Source of the DNA: Mailhella massiliensis | GTDB lineage: Bacteria > Desulfobacterota > Desulfovibrionia > Desulfovibrionales > Desulfovibrionaceae | Length of the DNA: 64,000 nt | Direction: 5' to 3' | Assembly (NCBI RefSeq): GCF_900155525.1 | Contig: NZ_LT706951.1 | Span: forward strand, 346,507-410,506 | Shown: piece by piece, positions 16,538-23,839 of the stretch | Numbering within the stretch: position 1 is the first letter of the stretch | Layout of the letters: each line of letters begins with the position of its first letter | The notes under the pieces: generated by a model | What the model saw: the letters and a program-made list of their open reading frames with translations, nothing else | Told to the model about the DNA's origin: nothing | The model's database searches: none | Program-made: the position numbers and the translations under genes

Positions 16538-16798
16538 ATGAACAGCATCGCCATGGACTACGCAAGCCAGGCCTTGTATCTGGTGCTTGTCATCTCTCTG
16601 CCGCCCATCGTCATCGCCTCGGTCATAGGCATAGTGCTCAGCCTCGTGCAGGCGGTGACGCAGCTTCAGGAACAGACGCTGACCTTCGGCGTGAAGCTCA
16701 TCGCCGTGGTGCTTTCCCTGTTTCTTCTGGGCGGCTGGATGTCCGGCGAGCTTCTGCGCTATGCCGACGAGATATTTACGAGGTTCTACCTTCTTTAG
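16538..16798 (+). CDS. sctS: T3SS export apparatus protein SctS (YscS/FliQ family)
   Basis: This 86-aa protein has two transmembrane helices (about 12-35 and 50-72). The conserved hairpin has LPPIVIASVIGIVLSLVQA and TQLQEQTLTFGVKLIAV. SctS is a small subunit of the SctRST core in the inner membrane. AGGAGAAGG precedes the ATG. The sctR gene is not next to it, so it probably lies beyond the left window edge with the ATPase genes. Confidence 0.95.
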   Translation: MNSIAMDYASQALYLVLVISLPPIVIASVIGIVLSLVQAVTQLQEQTLTFGVKLIAVVLSLFLLGGWMSGELLRYADEIFTRFYLL

Positions 16799-16867
16799 CG
16801 GTATGGCGGGCGCAGAACCGCGCCCGGAAAGCGCGCACGGACAAACATTTCGGGAGGACGTTGAGGA

Positions 16868-17686
16868 TTGGATACCGGCCTGTTCTGGGGATTTTCACCG
16901 CAGCAGCATCTTCTGGCCTTCCTTCTGGGAACGCCGCGTCTGTTCATGCTCATGCAGACGGCGCCTTTCATGGGGGCCACGCTGGTGACGGGGCAGCTTC
17001 GCTTCACCATAGTGCTGGCCTGCTATATGGTGCTGCACCCCATGCTGCTGGGGCAGCTTCCCGTTGTGGAGGGGCTTTCCCTGGCTTCCGGTCTGCATCT
17101 GGGCGCGCTCATCGTCAAGGAAGTGTTCCTCGGCATGTTCATGGGGTTTCTTGCGGGCATGATGTTCTGGACCATACAGTGTGCGGGCTTTTTCATCGAC
17201 AACCAGCGTGGCGCGGGCCAGGCTACGGAAACCGATCCTCTGGCAGGGGAACAGACTTCGCCCACGGGGTCCTTCTTTTTTCAGAGCGCGGTGTATGTCT
17301 TTTTCTCCACGGGGGCCTTTCTCACCTTTCTCGGCATCGTCTATGCAAGCTATGAGTGCTGGCCGGTGTTTTCCGTCCTGCCGTCCTCTCTGTGGGAAAA
17401 TCCCTCGCTTCCCCTGTTCTTTGCCCGGAAGGTAAGCGATCTTGCGCTCGACATGGTGCTTCTTTCCGGGCCCGTGGTGGTGGCCTGCCTGCTGACCGAT
17501 ATTTCCCTCGGCCTCATCAACCGCTTCGCCTCCCAGCTCAACGTGTACGTTCTGGCCATGCCCATCAAGAGCGGCCTTGCCTCGCTCCTGCTCATCTTCT
17601 ACTTCAGTATGCTCATGACCGGGGCGGTGAGCATGTTCGATTCCTTCGGTTCCGACTTGCAGTATCTGCGGGTGCTTCTGCCATGA
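16868..17686 (+). CDS. sctT: T3SS export apparatus protein SctT (YscT/FliR family)
   Basis: The 272-aa integral membrane protein has about six transmembrane helices, starting with LLAFLLGTPRLFMLMQTAPF. Conserved MGFLAGMMFWTIQCAGFFID and LYSF-type helices follow. It begins with TTG at 16868, with GGGAGG about ten bases upstream; no ATG gives the full first helix. The gene ends in ATGA overlap with sctU. SctT caps the export gate core. Confidence 0.93.
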   Translation: MDTGLFWGFSPQQHLLAFLLGTPRLFMLMQTAPFMGATLVTGQLRFTIVLACYMVLHPMLLGQLPVVEGLSLASGLHLGALIVKEVFLGMFMGFLAGMMFWTIQCAGFFIDNQRGAGQATETDPLAGEQTSPTGSFFFQSAVYVFFSTGAFLTFLGIVYASYECWPVFSVLPSSLWENPSLPLFFARKVSDLALDMVLLSGPVVVACLLTDISLGLINRFASQLNVYVLAMPIKSGLASLLLIFYFSMLMTGAVSMFDSFGSDLQYLRVLLP

Positions 17687-18726
17687 GCGACGAAAAAACA
17701 GAACAGCCTACACCGAAACGCCTGCGGGAAGCCCGGGAAAAGGGCGATGTGTGCAAGAGCCAGGACATATCTCCTGCGCTTACCACGCTTGCCGTAGGCG
17801 TGTACCTGGCGGCCAATGCCCGCAATATCTTCGATACGCTTCAGGGCATGGTGCTCGCCCCCATGCATTTCATGTCCTTGCCTTTTGAAGAGGCCATGGC
17901 CAGGGTCGCCCCGCTCATCATCGACGCTTCCGTTCAACTGGTGGCCCCGGTGGTGGGCATTGTCATGGCGGTGGCTCTTGTGGGCACTCTTGCGCAGACG
18001 GGCGTGCTTTTCGCCTTCAAGGCGGCCATGCCCAAGCTGGAGAATCTGGACCCGAAAAAGTGGTTTCAGAAGGTTTTCTCCATGAAAAACCTCTTTGAAC
18101 TGGTCAAGAATCTCATTAAAGTGGCGGTGCTCGGCAGCGTGGTGTACGTCGTGCTCAGCGACTACCTGCCTCTGCTTTTCCGTATGCCGGAAAGCGGACT
18201 GGGAGCCATGTGGACGGTCACGGGGTCGGCGGTGAACGATCTGGTGCTCATGGCCGCCGGGTCCTTCTGCGTCATTGCGGCGCTGGACTATCTGTATCAG
18301 CGCTACAAGTACAATCAGAACCACATGATGAGCAAGGATGAAGTGAAGAGAGAATACAAGGAAAGCGAGGGCGACCCGCATATCAAAAGCAAGCGCAAGC
18401 AGCTGCATAAGGAAATGCTCGCCCAGAATTCCCTTGACAACGTAAGAAAAGCGAAGGTGCTTGTGACCAACCCCACCCATTACGCCGTGGCTCTGGATTA
18501 TGAAAAGGACAGAACGCCTCTTCCCGTCGTGCTGGCCAAGGGGGAAGGGTATCTCGCGCAACGCATGATGGAGGTGGCGAAGCAGGAAGGCATTCCCATC
18601 ATGCGCAACGTGCCCCTGGCACGCGCCCTGTACCGCGACGGCACGGAGAACGCCTATATTCCGCAGGATCTCATAGGCCCCGTGGCGGAGGTGCTGCGCT
18701 GGGTGCAGAGTCTGGAACGCGCCTAG
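17683..18726 (+). CDS. sctU: T3SS autoprotease/switch protein SctU (YscU/FlhB family)
   Basis: This 347-aa protein starts with the family hallmark MSDEKTEQPTPKRLREAREK. Four transmembrane helices follow. The cytoplasmic domain carries the self-cleavage motif NPTH (N263) in VLVTNPTHYAVAL. Cleavage between Asn and Pro allows the substrate switch from needle parts to translocators. An open frame extends upstream into sctT but is a shadow. It is the last structural gene of the rightward operon in view. Confidence 0.97.
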   Translation: MSDEKTEQPTPKRLREAREKGDVCKSQDISPALTTLAVGVYLAANARNIFDTLQGMVLAPMHFMSLPFEEAMARVAPLIIDASVQLVAPVVGIVMAVALVGTLAQTGVLFAFKAAMPKLENLDPKKWFQKVFSMKNLFELVKNLIKVAVLGSVVYVVLSDYLPLLFRMPESGLGAMWTVTGSAVNDLVLMAAGSFCVIAALDYLYQRYKYNQNHMMSKDEVKREYKESEGDPHIKSKRKQLHKEMLAQNSLDNVRKAKVLVTNPTHYAVALDYEKDRTPLPVVLAKGEGYLAQRMMEVAKQEGIPIMRNVPLARALYRDGTENAYIPQDLIGPVAEVLRWVQSLERA

Positions 18727-18840
18727 CTCTTTTCATGGGAAAGAGCGTTTCCGTTCCTGCGGATGCGCGGGAACGGCAGTTTGAAAAAGCGCGCTCGTCT
18801 GCCCGCGGCGGGCGAAGGGAAAGACAGGAGAAGGTGAACG

Positions 18841-20118
18841 ATGGTGGAAAACAAGGGGACGGACCGGCTGCTGCCGCTGCTGACCGATCTTTGCGGGGAA
18901 CTGGCCCTGGGCAAACATGCCGATACGGACCGTCTTTTCGATCTCACGCGCGACGGCTCCGGGCCGGATGAGCTGGTGCGCCTTGCCGAGGCCTTCGGCA
19001 TGATGCTGGTGCGCGTGGAGGCCCGCGAGTTTCAGAACAGTCAGCTCATACAGCAGCTCCGCGCCAAGAACGCGGAGCTTGAAGCCCTGCACAGGGTGCT
19101 TCTGGAAAGAAACGACGAACTTCAGAAAAGCGTGGAGGCTCTGTATTCGCCCGGCAACGGCATCATAGGGCAGAGCGAGCCCATGCGCCGCGTGTTCGAC
19201 ATGGCCCGTTCCATAGCAAGGCGCCCCATCAACACGCTTATTCTCGGCCCGACCGGTACGGGCAAGGAAGTGCTGGCAAGGTTTCTGCATCATCAGTCTC
19301 CGCGCAGCCGGGGGCCGTTCATTGCGGTGAACTGCACGGCCATTCCCGACACGCTGTTTGAAAGCGCCATGTTCGGCATAGAAAAGGGCGTGGCCACAGG
19401 AGTGACGGCCCGAAAGGGGCTGGTGGAGGAGGCGAGCGGAGGCACGCTTTTTCTGGATGAACTTGCGGAAATGAGCCTGCCCAATCAGGCCAAGCTGCTG
19501 CGGGTGCTGGAACAGGAGGAAGTGCTGCGCGTGGGCAGCGCCACGCCCGTGCATGTGGACATCAATCTTGTCTGCGCCACCAACGTCAATCTGGAAGAGG
19601 CGGTGAAGGAAGGACGCTTCCGCGAAGACCTTTTCTACCGCGTCAATGTGGTGGAGCTGCGCCTTCCGCCGCTTTGTGAGCGGGGGGACGACATTCTTCT
19701 TCTCGCCCAGTCCTTTCTGGAACGCTACTGCGCCGAAATGGGCAGGGAACGGCTCATGCTTTCCCCGGCGGTACAGGGGCTTTTCCTGCGTTACCCGTGG
19801 CCGGGCAACGTGCGGGAACTCAACAATGAGATGAAGCGCGCGGCGGCTCTCACCCCCAGCGGAGTGGTGGAGCTTTCCCATCTTTCCCGGCGTATTCTGG
19901 AATCCGATACGGGGAAGGAGTATCTCTGCCGGAAGGAACAGGAAGGGGTGCCGGAAGCGCTTGAGCTTCCCCTCAATCTTCAGAAGGCGGAAGAACTCAT
20001 CATACGCCGGGCTCTGGAGCTTTCCGGCGGGCGCAAGGTCAAGGCGGCGGAGCTTCTGGGCATCACCCGCGAGGGACTTCGCAAGAAGCTCCAGCGCATG
20101 GAGGGGGAAACGGCATGA
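18841..20118 (+). CDS. Sigma-54-type AAA+ transcriptional activator with altered GAFTGA loop
   Basis: The 425-aa protein has no receiver domain. Residues 1-100 are helical with a coiled-coil linker. An AAA+ domain contains Walker A GPTGTGKE (136-143), Walker B GTLFLDE (about 201-207) and an arginine-finger region (FREDLFYRVNVVELRLPPL). A C-terminal Fis-type helix-turn-helix ends the protein (AAELLGITREGLRKKLQRM). The sigma-54-contacting loop reads GVATGV (183-188) instead of GAFTGA, so the key Phe is Ala. It lies between sctU and a PP2C phosphatase gene, and its likely targets are the sigma-54 promoters of the T3SS. Whether it acts with sigma-54 or another factor is open. Confidence 0.88.
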   Translation: MVENKGTDRLLPLLTDLCGELALGKHADTDRLFDLTRDGSGPDELVRLAEAFGMMLVRVEAREFQNSQLIQQLRAKNAELEALHRVLLERNDELQKSVEALYSPGNGIIGQSEPMRRVFDMARSIARRPINTLILGPTGTGKEVLARFLHHQSPRSRGPFIAVNCTAIPDTLFESAMFGIEKGVATGVTARKGLVEEASGGTLFLDELAEMSLPNQAKLLRVLEQEEVLRVGSATPVHVDINLVCATNVNLEEAVKEGRFREDLFYRVNVVELRLPPLCERGDDILLLAQSFLERYCAEMGRERLMLSPAVQGLFLRYPWPGNVRELNNEMKRAAALTPSGVVELSHLSRRILESDTGKEYLCRKEQEGVPEALELPLNLQKAEELIIRRALELSGGRKVKAAELLGITREGLRKKLQRMEGETA

Positions 20119-22070
20119 ACTTTTCTCTGCGCAGCAAGCTTTTTCTGCTCGTGGGGTTCGCCATCAGCTTTGCGGCGGTTCCCATCATTCTTTTCAGCCG
20201 CGCCAGCCTTCTGGAAAGCGGTATGCAGAGAGAGAGGGAATCGTTCGTCAATACGGTCATGCTGGTGGAGGACAGCCTGAGCGTCCGTTACCTGCATCTG
20301 CTCACCTCCGAGGTGGAGGCGGTGCTGGAATCCAAGCGCAATCTCCGTCAGTATGCCGCCATGATACGCGACATGCTGCTTTCCGAGAGTGAGGATGAGG
20401 TGATGCAGAGCCTTGCCCAGTGGCGGAAGGTGCTTATGCCGGGCGGCGTGTACCTTGCCTTCTACGACAGAAGCGGCAACGAGGTGCTCGCGGGAGACAT
20501 TGCGAAAATGATCATGGAGGACGGGCGGCAGGACTTCAAGGGGCAGTCCATACACTCCATGCTGGAGCACCGCGAATCCTTTTCCGAAGGGCAGTTCGCT
20601 CTGGTCCGTCTGCCCGGGCCGGGCACGCAGGAAGTGCCCGTGCTTGTCTGCTTCATGCCGGTGAAGAATCTGGGCACGCTTCTTCTCTCCGATCCCGTGG
20701 CCGATACGGAACAGAGCCGCAGGCTTCTGGAACGGCGCATGGTGCTCGGCATACAGGAACGGCTCGACAGCCTGGAGCTGAGCCGCGGCGCCTCCATATC
20801 CATCGTTTCCGCCGACGGGCGCGTCCTTGCCGGCAAGGGTATGCCCATGGAGGTTTCCTCCATTTCCCCCGACGTGCTGAAACGGGTACGCAAGGGGGAA
20901 GTGCTGGAAGGCAGTACGGAAGGGGCGGAAGAACCCGTCATGTACAGACTGGCGTATTTCAAGGCCATGGACTGGTATGTGGGAGCGTCCATTCCCCTGA
21001 ACGCCATCGCCGGGCCGGCGGAAGCTCTGGCGCGGCACCTGTTCGGAGTGGCGGCGGCGCTGCTTGTGCTGAGTCTGCTCATCATGCTGGTGCTTACCAT
21101 GCGTATCATCGCGCCTCTGCGCCTGCTCACGCGCCGCGCGGGAGAAATAGCCCGCGAGGATTTCAGTTCCGAAAGGGGCGTGGGCTTTTCGGCAAACATC
21201 GTCGAGGGGCTTCCCGTGGAAAGAACGGACGAGGTGGGGCAGCTTGCCGGGGCCTTCGCCCACATGGTGAAGGCGCTGGATGAGAATATCCGCCGTCTGG
21301 TGGACACGCTGGCCGTGCGCCAGAGGATGCAGGGCGAGCTGAACGCCGCGCGCGACATACAGATGGGCATACTTCCGCCGCCGAACGGCGCGCCCAGAAG
21401 TCTGGGCTATTCCGCAGCGGCTTTTCTGGAACCGGCCAAGGAAGTGGGCGGCGATCTGTACGACTTCTTCACCGTGCCCGACGGGCGTCAGGCCGTGGTC
21501 ATCGGCGATGTGTCCGACAAGGGCGTGTCCGCCGCGCTTTTCATGTCCATGACGGTGACGCTGGTCCGCTATGCTCTGGCCGAAGGACTTTCCTGTTCGG
21601 AAGCCATGCTGCGCATCAATGAGCGCCTTGCCGAAAACAATCCTTCCTGCATGTTCGTCACGCTGTTCATCGGGCTTTTCGATCCGGCGACCGGCAGGCT
21701 GGATTACGCGAGCGGCGCGCACTGTCCGCCCTTTGTGGTCAATCCCGATCCTTCCGTGCCGGTAAGGATGCTTACCGATACCAGCGGCCCTCTGGTGGGC
21801 GCCATGCAGGGGCTGGACTACGAGGCCTGTCATGCCGTGCTTGCGCCCGGGGAATACTGCCTGCTTTATACCGACGGCGTTTCCGAGGCCATGAATGAGA
21901 AGCTGGAGCTTTTCGGAGAGGAGCGCATTGCCGCCGCTCTGGAGCATCTGCGCGATGCCTCGCCCGACAAGGTGCTGCATGGCGTGCTGGAAGCGGTGAA
22001 GGCGCACCGGGGCACGGCCGGTCAGTCGGACGACATCACCATGCTCTGTTTCCGGCGGTCGGTGCAGTAA
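20115..22070 (+). CDS. Membrane sensor SpoIIE/PP2C-type serine phosphatase with HAMP domain
   Basis: The 651-aa protein has an N-terminal transmembrane helix (about 8-30) and an extracytoplasmic sensor region (about 35-305). A second transmembrane helix (about 310-335, VAAALLVLSLLIMLVLTM) precedes a HAMP segment. The RsbU/SpoIIE-type PP2C domain (about 415-650) contains acidic metal-site motifs in AKEVGGDLYDFF and VIGDVSDKGVSAALFMSM. The start overlaps the activator stop as ATGA. It would dephosphorylate Ser/Thr in response to an outside signal. No anti-sigma kinase or antagonist gene is visible beside it, so its target is unknown; control of T3SS expression is an inference. Confidence 0.88.
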   Translation: MNFSLRSKLFLLVGFAISFAAVPIILFSRASLLESGMQRERESFVNTVMLVEDSLSVRYLHLLTSEVEAVLESKRNLRQYAAMIRDMLLSESEDEVMQSLAQWRKVLMPGGVYLAFYDRSGNEVLAGDIAKMIMEDGRQDFKGQSIHSMLEHRESFSEGQFALVRLPGPGTQEVPVLVCFMPVKNLGTLLLSDPVADTEQSRRLLERRMVLGIQERLDSLELSRGASISIVSADGRVLAGKGMPMEVSSISPDVLKRVRKGEVLEGSTEGAEEPVMYRLAYFKAMDWYVGASIPLNAIAGPAEALARHLFGVAAALLVLSLLIMLVLTMRIIAPLRLLTRRAGEIAREDFSSERGVGFSANIVEGLPVERTDEVGQLAGAFAHMVKALDENIRRLVDTLAVRQRMQGELNAARDIQMGILPPPNGAPRSLGYSAAAFLEPAKEVGGDLYDFFTVPDGRQAVVIGDVSDKGVSAALFMSMTVTLVRYALAEGLSCSEAMLRINERLAENNPSCMFVTLFIGLFDPATGRLDYASGAHCPPFVVNPDPSVPVRMLTDTSGPLVGAMQGLDYEACHAVLAPGEYCLLYTDGVSEAMNEKLELFGEERIAAALEHLRDASPDKVLHGVLEAVKAHRGTAGQSDDITMLCFRRSVQ

Positions 22071-22091
22071 CTCCCGGCTTTCTCAGCATGA

Positions 22092-22120
22092 GGCCCGGCT
22101 TCCCTTCACGGGGCCGGGCC
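22092..22120. terminator. Possible terminator hairpin after the phosphatase gene
   Basis: GGCCCGGC and GCCGGGCC form an 8-bp GC-only stem 22 bp past the stop of the PP2C gene. There is no U-tract on either side, so it is a weak terminator candidate. Confidence 0.35.
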
Positions 22121-22193
22121 CTGTCGTATCCGCTCTTTGTGCGGCGGAAGGCGCGGCGGATGAGAAGTCCGCGCGGCTTTCGGAAAGGCCTTC

Positions 22194-22859
22194 TCATGCT
22201 GGGGGAAGGGGGAAATACTCCACCATGAAGGAGGACTCTCCGGGCGTGCGCCTGAGTCCTGCGCCCGCGAGTCCCGCATCGAGCGCGGCAAGGTGCCCGT
22301 CGATGTCCATGGACTCCACAAGCCGGGGAGGGACGCTCCGGTCGGCTTTCCCCCCGCTCATGAGGATGAGGCGCGCCTTTCCTCCGTATTTGAAGGCAAA
22401 GGCGCGGATGAAAAGTCCGAGGTTCAGGTGCAGCTTCAGACTTGCGGCATTGCCCGGCCATGCCGTAGCCATGGAAATGGTACGGCCGCTCTGGTCGGTA
22501 AGGCGCATGTTTTCCCTCACCAGACGTTCCGCGAGCCTGTTTCCCTGCATGTCGGGCCGCACGAAGACGGATTCCAGGTGCCGGACCTGCTCCAGGCGTT
22601 CTTCCGGCAGCAGGCCGCGGCCCAGATTGTCCGGGTCGCTTCTCCCTGGAAAACGTATGACGCTCACCCCGGCGATGCGTTCTTGCCCGTCGAAGGCAAG
22701 CAGGATATGCCCTTCGCCGCGCAGGATGGGTTCATAGAATTCTTTTTCGTCCACGGCGAAAATGTCGCGGGAGGGCAGGGAGGCTTCCACGGAGTGTTCC
22801 AGACGCACCAGCTCTTCCAGATCCTGTTCCCGGGCGGAGCGGAGAAGGATGTCGTTCAT
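22194..22859 (-). CDS. GNAT-family N-acetyltransferase
   Basis: This 221-aa cytoplasmic protein has the GNAT fold: ILLRSAREQDLEELVRLEHS at the start, a strand with HILLAFDGQERIAGVSVIRF, and the acetyl-CoA loop region HLESVFVRPDMQGNRLAERL. GGAGG precedes the ATG. Its start overlaps the stop of the upstream racemase-like gene (ATGA), so both come from one transcript. The substrate is unknown; an amine produced or imported by the same operon is a reasonable guess. Confidence 0.8.
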   Translation of the reverse strand: MNDILLRSAREQDLEELVRLEHSVEASLPSRDIFAVDEKEFYEPILRGEGHILLAFDGQERIAGVSVIRFPGRSDPDNLGRGLLPEERLEQVRHLESVFVRPDMQGNRLAERLVRENMRLTDQSGRTISMATAWPGNAASLKLHLNLGLFIRAFAFKYGGKARLILMSGGKADRSVPPRLVESMDIDGHLAALDAGLAGAGLRRTPGESSFMVEYFPLPPA

Positions 22860-23839
22860 GCGTCCTCCACGATCAGAGGCAGAGCCCGGGAGGTAAGCGC
22901 GCGGGAAAGGGAATGATAGTCCAGTCCGAAGGAAAGGGCCGCGCCTTCGCGCAGGTTTTCCGGGCAGTTCGTCACATCAAAGGAAGCGTAGGCCGACGAA
23001 GCTCCGCAGAAGATCATGCCCGGCAGGGGAGCAAGCAGACATTCCGGCGCGGTATGGAAGCTCCCCACATCCAGAAGCGCCATATGACGGCCGTTTTTCA
23101 CGCGGCACTCCATGACATGGGCCTCCAGACGGAAAGTATCCTGCCGCGCGCCCGGAAGAGGCCGTCGGGTAAGGGGATGAATGCCGAGCATCACGCCGGT
23201 GCCGCAGCGTATTTCACCGATGGAGGGAGGAAGAGGCGTGCTTTCCGCCAGTTCCAGCACATCGGTGCCCCCGGCGGAGATGTCGGCTCCTTCCATGCAG
23301 AACCCGCGCACCTTCTCAAGCTGCTCCCCGGCGAAGCGCAGAAGTTCCGGCGTAGGCGCATGGGGGGACAGACAGGCGAAGTTGACGGAAAGACCGCGCA
23401 GAGAAAATCCGAGGCGTCGTATTTTCCTGCAGAGTCCGGGGAGTTCTTCCGGCAGGACGCCGTCGCGTCCGTCCCCCGCTTCCAGAGAAATGCGTACTTC
23501 GGGGAGGAGGCCTCTGCAGGCGTTGCGCAGCGTCGTCGCGGCATACGGGGAATTGACGTATACGCAGCGGCAGAGCGCGGTTTTTTCCGCAAGCTGGGGA
23601 GAAGGCGCGTACACATGGTGCAGGCTCACCCCTTCGATACGGGGGAAGTCCTCATAGGGCCAGGCCACGAGTCCGAGCCTGCTCACGGGAGAGTCCGCAA
23701 GAAGGGAAGCGACAAGATCCGCATGGAGCGGCGCTTCCTTGAAGACGAACATGCACGCCGTACCTGCGCGGCGGCACAGCTTCTGAGCTGCGGCGAGGTT
23801 GTGCTTCAGGGCGTTTCTGCGAAGAAAAAGAAGAGGCAT
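22856..23839 (-). CDS. PLP-dependent alanine-racemase-fold protein
   Basis: The 327-aa protein resembles the N-terminal TIM barrel of fold-type III PLP enzymes (alanine and ornithine racemase-like, YhfX-like). It begins MPLLFLRRNALKHNLAAA, with a candidate PLP lysine at K34 in FVFKEAPLHAD. RISLEAGDGRDGVLPEEL, and a phosphate-binding-like ADISAGGTDVLELAE segment follow. A longer open frame exists upstream but is antisense-like shadow of the MFS gene. The start overlaps the MFS stop (ATGA). An amino-acid racemase or lyase is likely; the substrate is not known. Confidence 0.72.
   Translation of the reverse strand: MPLLFLRRNALKHNLAAAQKLCRRAGTACMFVFKEAPLHADLVASLLADSPVSRLGLVAWPYEDFPRIEGVSLHHVYAPSPQLAEKTALCRCVYVNSPYAATTLRNACRGLLPEVRISLEAGDGRDGVLPEELPGLCRKIRRLGFSLRGLSVNFACLSPHAPTPELLRFAGEQLEKVRGFCMEGADISAGGTDVLELAESTPLPPSIGEIRCGTGVMLGIHPLTRRPLPGARQDTFRLEAHVMECRVKNGRHMALLDVGSFHTAPECLLAPLPGMIFCGASSAYASFDVTNCPENLREGAALSFGLDYHSLSRALTSRALPLIVEDA

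Noticed and set aside
19980..22007. Long minus-strand frame of 675 codons antisense to the PP2C gene
   Set aside because: The plus strand encodes clear HAMP and SpoIIE motifs; the antisense product is His/Arg-rich without domain features.
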